Under the pieces are notes generated by a model. The model was not told the origin of the DNA. It did no database searches and saw only the letters and a list, made by a program, of their open reading frames with translations. From positions 1 to 39,402 of the forward strand of contig JAFEEB010000045.1 in NCBI GenBank assembly GCA_018241325.1: 39,402 nucleotides of DNA, read 5' to 3'. Made by a program: the position numbers and the translations under genes. Shown in pieces: positions 37,401 to 39,402 of this stretch. The DNA comes from Pseudomonadota bacterium (GTDB lineage: Bacteria > Pseudomonadota > Gammaproteobacteria > Burkholderiales > Burkholderiaceae_C). Position 1 is the stretch's first letter. Each line of letters starts with the position of its first letter.

Positions 37401-39402
37401 TCAGCTTGGAGCACAGCGCCGAGTTCGGCGCCGCGTCGCAGCCCAGGTGGCCCGACCCGGCCATGGCGGCGCCGGCTTGCTGCATGTCGCTGGCCTGCAC
37501 GGTGGCATCCACGCGTGTCCACACCGAATTGGCCGGCTCGATCACCAGGCCCGCGTACAGGCCGTGCTGCTGGTGCGAGCTGGGGCCGAAGTGGTCGTGG
37601 CTGAACACGGTGCGCAAGGTGTTGTCCTTGCCCTTCTGGTTGATGATGGGGTCGGCCCACCACAGCTGCGTGGTGCGCTGCGCGCCGCAGAACGGATGAT
37701 CGGCGTGCAGGCGGTGTTCGTACTGCGCATCCGCTTCGCCCGGCTTGCGGGCCGGACAAAGGCCCTTGTCCAGCAAGCGCTGGTAGCCCGCGGCGCCGCC
37801 GCCAGAGCTGGCGCTGAAGATGTCGCCACCGGGCCGGAACAGCGGGTGGACCTTGGGCGCCAGCCTTTGCCCCCGGCCGGTGGCGGCCACGCGCCGGTTG
37901 TTGGCGAAGATGCGCTCGCGCACCTCGTCGGGCGAGAAGGTGCCGTCCTCGTAGTTCCAGCCGTTGCCCGAGCCGTCGCTGGAGGTGACGTCGAACTTCA
38001 CCAGATGGATGTGCTGGCCGATGGTGTCGGTGGGCGTGAAGACCTGGAAGTCGTCGGCGTTGAGCGCCGAGGGGATGAAGTTGCTGGCCCGGTAGTCGAT
38101 GCAGTCGCCCGAATTGGCGCGGAAGAACAGCGGCTCGGGCAGGCGGGTGCGCGTGGCCGGGTCGATGATGTCCTTGACATCGTTCTCCAGCACGGCGATG
38201 CGGCCCTGCGGGTCGAACCAGCCGTGCTTGTTGTAGGTGAGTTCGGTCTGGATGTAGGCCGCGCGGTAGTGGCGCCGCGGCGCGTTGGCCGGGCAGGGGT
38301 TGGCGTAGGGCGCGCCGGCAGCCGGCGGGCGGCCGTTGACGCGAAACACCGTGTGCTCGTTGCCGCGCGGCTGCTGGGTGCCGACGGTGGCGGCGTAGTC
38401 GGTCTGGTAGCCGCTGCCCTGCGGCGACCAGTCGGGGTGCGGCGGCGCGCCCGCCGTCGGCACCAGGCCGCCCGCGTTCAAGGTGCCCGCATGAAAGCGC
38501 ATCGCCGCTTTCTCGGTCGCGGTGCCCGAATGCGGCAGCGGCTTGATTTCGATCTGGTCCCAGATGGCGGCAAAGGCGTTGAGCGCAATCGGGTCCTGCT
38601 TGGCCACGCGCTGGGCGATCAGCCGCGCGGCCTCGCCGCCCGTGGCCAAAACATGCTCGCGCGCGGCCGGGTCGTCGCGCGCGGCCTTCAGCGTGCCGCC
38701 AACCACGACGTGGCGCGGCAGCCCGCCGTTAACCACGTCGGCTGCGCTGGGCTCGACCCCCGAGGCGGCGTCATAGCCCGCGGCGGCGACGTCCATGTCC
38801 AGCGGCGGCTGCGGCGGCCGATGGCCGGCCTGGCCCGGGATGTAGAACGGGTAGCCGGCAAACGCGGCCGTGGGCAGCGGCGCCAGTGCGGCGCCCGGGA
38901 TGGGCACGATGGCGGGCGCCTCGGTGCCACCCGCCACCTCGGCGTCGGGCAGGCGGCGCCAGCGCGGGTCGTTGGCCGGGCCGGCCGGTTGGTCGGGCCT
39001 GAACAGGCCCTTGTCGTTGCCGTCCTCGAACACGTCATGCACGCGCCACAGCTCCCACATGCCTTGCGCAAAGTGCGGGTAGAGGTGGCAGTGAAAGATC
39101 GAGTCGCCCGGCGTGAAGTTGCGGTTGCCCGAGCCGCCGAACTCGATGCCGTAGCTGAAGGTGGCGCCGGGCGAGATGGTCTGCGAGTCGAGATAGGTCG
39201 AGTCCGGGTCGCTCGCGTCCAGCACCCACTGGTGCGCGTGCAGGTGGAACACATGCGTTTCCTTCGGCCCCGCGTGCAGGTTGCGGAAGCGCACGGCGTC
39301 GCCCAGGTAGCTGTGGTGCACGTTGGACGGGTCGTCCTTGTAGCGCGCGCCGATCGGCGGCCGCTCTGGCTTGTCCTGGTCCCACTGCAGCACCAGCGCC
39401 GG
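34468..39402 (-). CDS. mofA: Giant multicopper oxidase, MofA-like (N-terminus off the right edge)
   Basis: At least 1644 residues remain, and the frame runs open through the window end. Multicopper oxidases take electrons from a substrate at a type 1 copper and reduce O2 at a trinuclear site. The type 1/type 3 motifs come first: H-x2-H-x-H in THVFHLHAHQW (39226-39255) and HCHLYPHFAQGM (39058-39093), which fits HCH-x3-H-x4-M exactly. HIH (38005-38013) and HDHFGPSSHQQHGL (37564-37599), the likely HxH pairs, come later. Further cupredoxin-like segments are WDGLWGVLRSYRPP and KHPMHGLIGALVIGP. Size and gene company resemble MofA of Leptothrix, a putative Mn(II) oxidase of similar length. Other large oxidases cannot be excluded, so the symbol is tentative. 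It is the first visible gene of a six-gene operon. Confidence 0.85.
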   Translation of the reverse strand, partial: PALVLQWDQDKPERPPIGARYKDDPSNVHHSYLGDAVRFRNLHAGPKETHVFHLHAHQWVLDASDPDSTYLDSQTISPGATFSYGIEFGGSGNRNFTPGDSIFHCHLYPHFAQGMWELWRVHDVFEDGNDKGLFRPDQPAGPANDPRWRRLPDAEVAGGTEAPAIVPIPGAALAPLPTAAFAGYPFYIPGQAGHRPPQPPLDMDVAAAGYDAASGVEPSAADVVNGGLPRHVVVGGTLKAARDDPAAREHVLATGGEAARLIAQRVAKQDPIALNAFAAIWDQIEIKPLPHSGTATEKAAMRFHAGTLNAGGLVPTAGAPPHPDWSPQGSGYQTDYAATVGTQQPRGNEHTVFRVNGRPPAAGAPYANPCPANAPRRHYRAAYIQTELTYNKHGWFDPQGRIAVLENDVKDIIDPATRTRLPEPLFFRANSGDCIDYRASNFIPSALNADDFQVFTPTDTIGQHIHLVKFDVTSSDGSGNGWNYEDGTFSPDEVRERIFANNRRVAATGRGQRLAPKVHPLFRPGGDIFSASSGGGAAGYQRLLDKGLCPARKPGEADAQYEHRLHADHPFCGAQRTTQLWWADPIINQKGKDNTLRTVFSHDHFGPSSHQQHGLYAGLVIEPANSVWTRVDATVQASDMQQAGAAMAGSGHLGCDAAPNSALCSKLIGGANLAARVPESRLRARDPVLGVIEPRDALVLRTDGGPTATMANIIAPRCAGDSDSSGLQPDSGKRAGPVPTTACGANDQTRREFALAIADFGIAYNTALEPINPEPRGEDSLMRDHTEIRFGQRHVALLPARPLGISSEDPGSQYVNYRHEPLALRIADSSAADPTDSASDPQAALGGFSYRQSRRRAFSSQPCSPGDGDQDCLGDMANAFSTEVHAARAERLAKEAQPAHASRATRELLRSLGQEARLNAVLKDVEQWRRDFNCQLYRKDLMAGAGCRTNIVNREPWREFGDPATPILPAFEGDPVQIRLIQGAQEAQHVFTMNGVKWHRLPSSKGSGYTNAQPIGISEHFEFDLLVNPAGLPAADYLYFGSSVDQLWDGLWGVLRSYRPPSVAARAASVVYTSDAASARQSATARGRAVTLQPALAALAALEPPAIPQGDVREQVCKLPGGQDAPRRFFEVTVAQACQLAGDCGSAQSAGITYSQRQRIRDPQAIVYALHRSQRCEADDNAPAACSLLESEASNRSAAQAMAELRPRYAAGQPIEPMVMRAAAGECLQVFVRNLLPPMLADGPAAAPGQSLPERAATHDALPMITDGFNLNQFRMSSSVGFSVPRLSQNPLYGDGSNVGLNGALALAAGLSRGEGERARQQASSGMQGSLIPPCAPGASGPALQRCQRAFLLSTLEPGPERQPIEFGALPVRSFGDAVKHPMHGLIGALVIGPQGSDVCTGNRFGGTALSAEICVPARGGQPARRYVDHVLLFQDAVHALQGDLPVRKLSGAEEPDDYGMKAWNYRTEPLWARRGGDPSVGFTERNESDYSQVFSSAATRAPDGSVRCAAGIAPILAFANPCDPETPVLTARPGERVRLHFVHAGGHTRQQGVALSGHAFNPYPWSPDSRRIDANAGAALREGVFNGFGPMMGVSLEVAAGGASRVPHDYLVGSQASFLRDGGLWGLLRVQAPPSAPANNPAQ

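Overview
The window is GC-rich (long runs of GC-ending codons), fully bacterial and gene-dense. Several things point to a betaproteobacterium of the Burkholderiales, most likely Comamonadaceae: the gltB-ridA-gltD order, two adjacent phasin-type genes, a type A RNase P RNA, and four copies of an interspersed repeat with the core AGCTGCTTGCGCTT. From memory, that repeat is abundant in Acidovorax-like genomes. The genus cannot be read from the sequence alone. No CRISPR array, tRNA, rRNA, plasmid or phage genes were seen.

Layout. 1-5665 (minus): glutamate synthase operon gltB-ridA-gltD, with gltD cut by the left edge. 5737-6587: a compact REP-associated tyrosine transposase (RAYT) element bounded by a perfect 22-bp inverted repeat. 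Its right end supplies the stop codon of the next gene. 6586-14259 (minus): exported or membrane-linked genes for a Tat-type phosphoesterase/phospholipase C-like protein, a patatin-like phospholipase with a large membrane insert, a TlpA-like thioredoxin, an OmpA-domain protein and a PhoD-like phosphodiesterase. 14576-17470 (plus): a lipoprotein lipase and a NUDIX/metallo-beta-lactamase fusion. 17582-18131 (minus): rnpB with a small membrane-protein gene upstream. 18332-19249 (plus): cysteine synthase. 19569-23380 (minus): an alpha/beta hydrolase, a TetR regulator, two phasin-type genes and htpX. 23651-28312: argE, a DUF3025 gene, an LtrA-family gene and pyrC, separated by several repeat families.

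The most interesting part is 28445-39402 (minus), a tight six-gene operon. In transcription order it encodes a giant multicopper oxidase (at least 1644 residues, N-terminus off the window), a 207-aa cysteine-containing unknown, a 644-aa exported protein with a likely beta-propeller, a SCO-type copper/thiol protein, a fusion of a c-type cytochrome domain with a branched-chain-amino-acid-type periplasmic binding domain, and a 488-aa secreted unknown. Gaps are 11-14 bp or less and two junctions are ATGA overlaps. The size and gene company of the oxidase recall the MofA type of putative Mn(II) oxidase from Leptothrix. A working model is a periplasmic or exported metal (Mn/Cu) or small-molecule oxidation system: SCO loads copper, the oxidase acts on substrate, and the cytochrome fusion passes electrons and perhaps senses a ligand. 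Only the domain content and gene order are seen; the function is inferred.

The window is also rich in small repeats. Some lie inside genes: the gltB 3' end, the NUDIX-MBL gene, and a hexanucleotide microsatellite in the DUF3025 gene.
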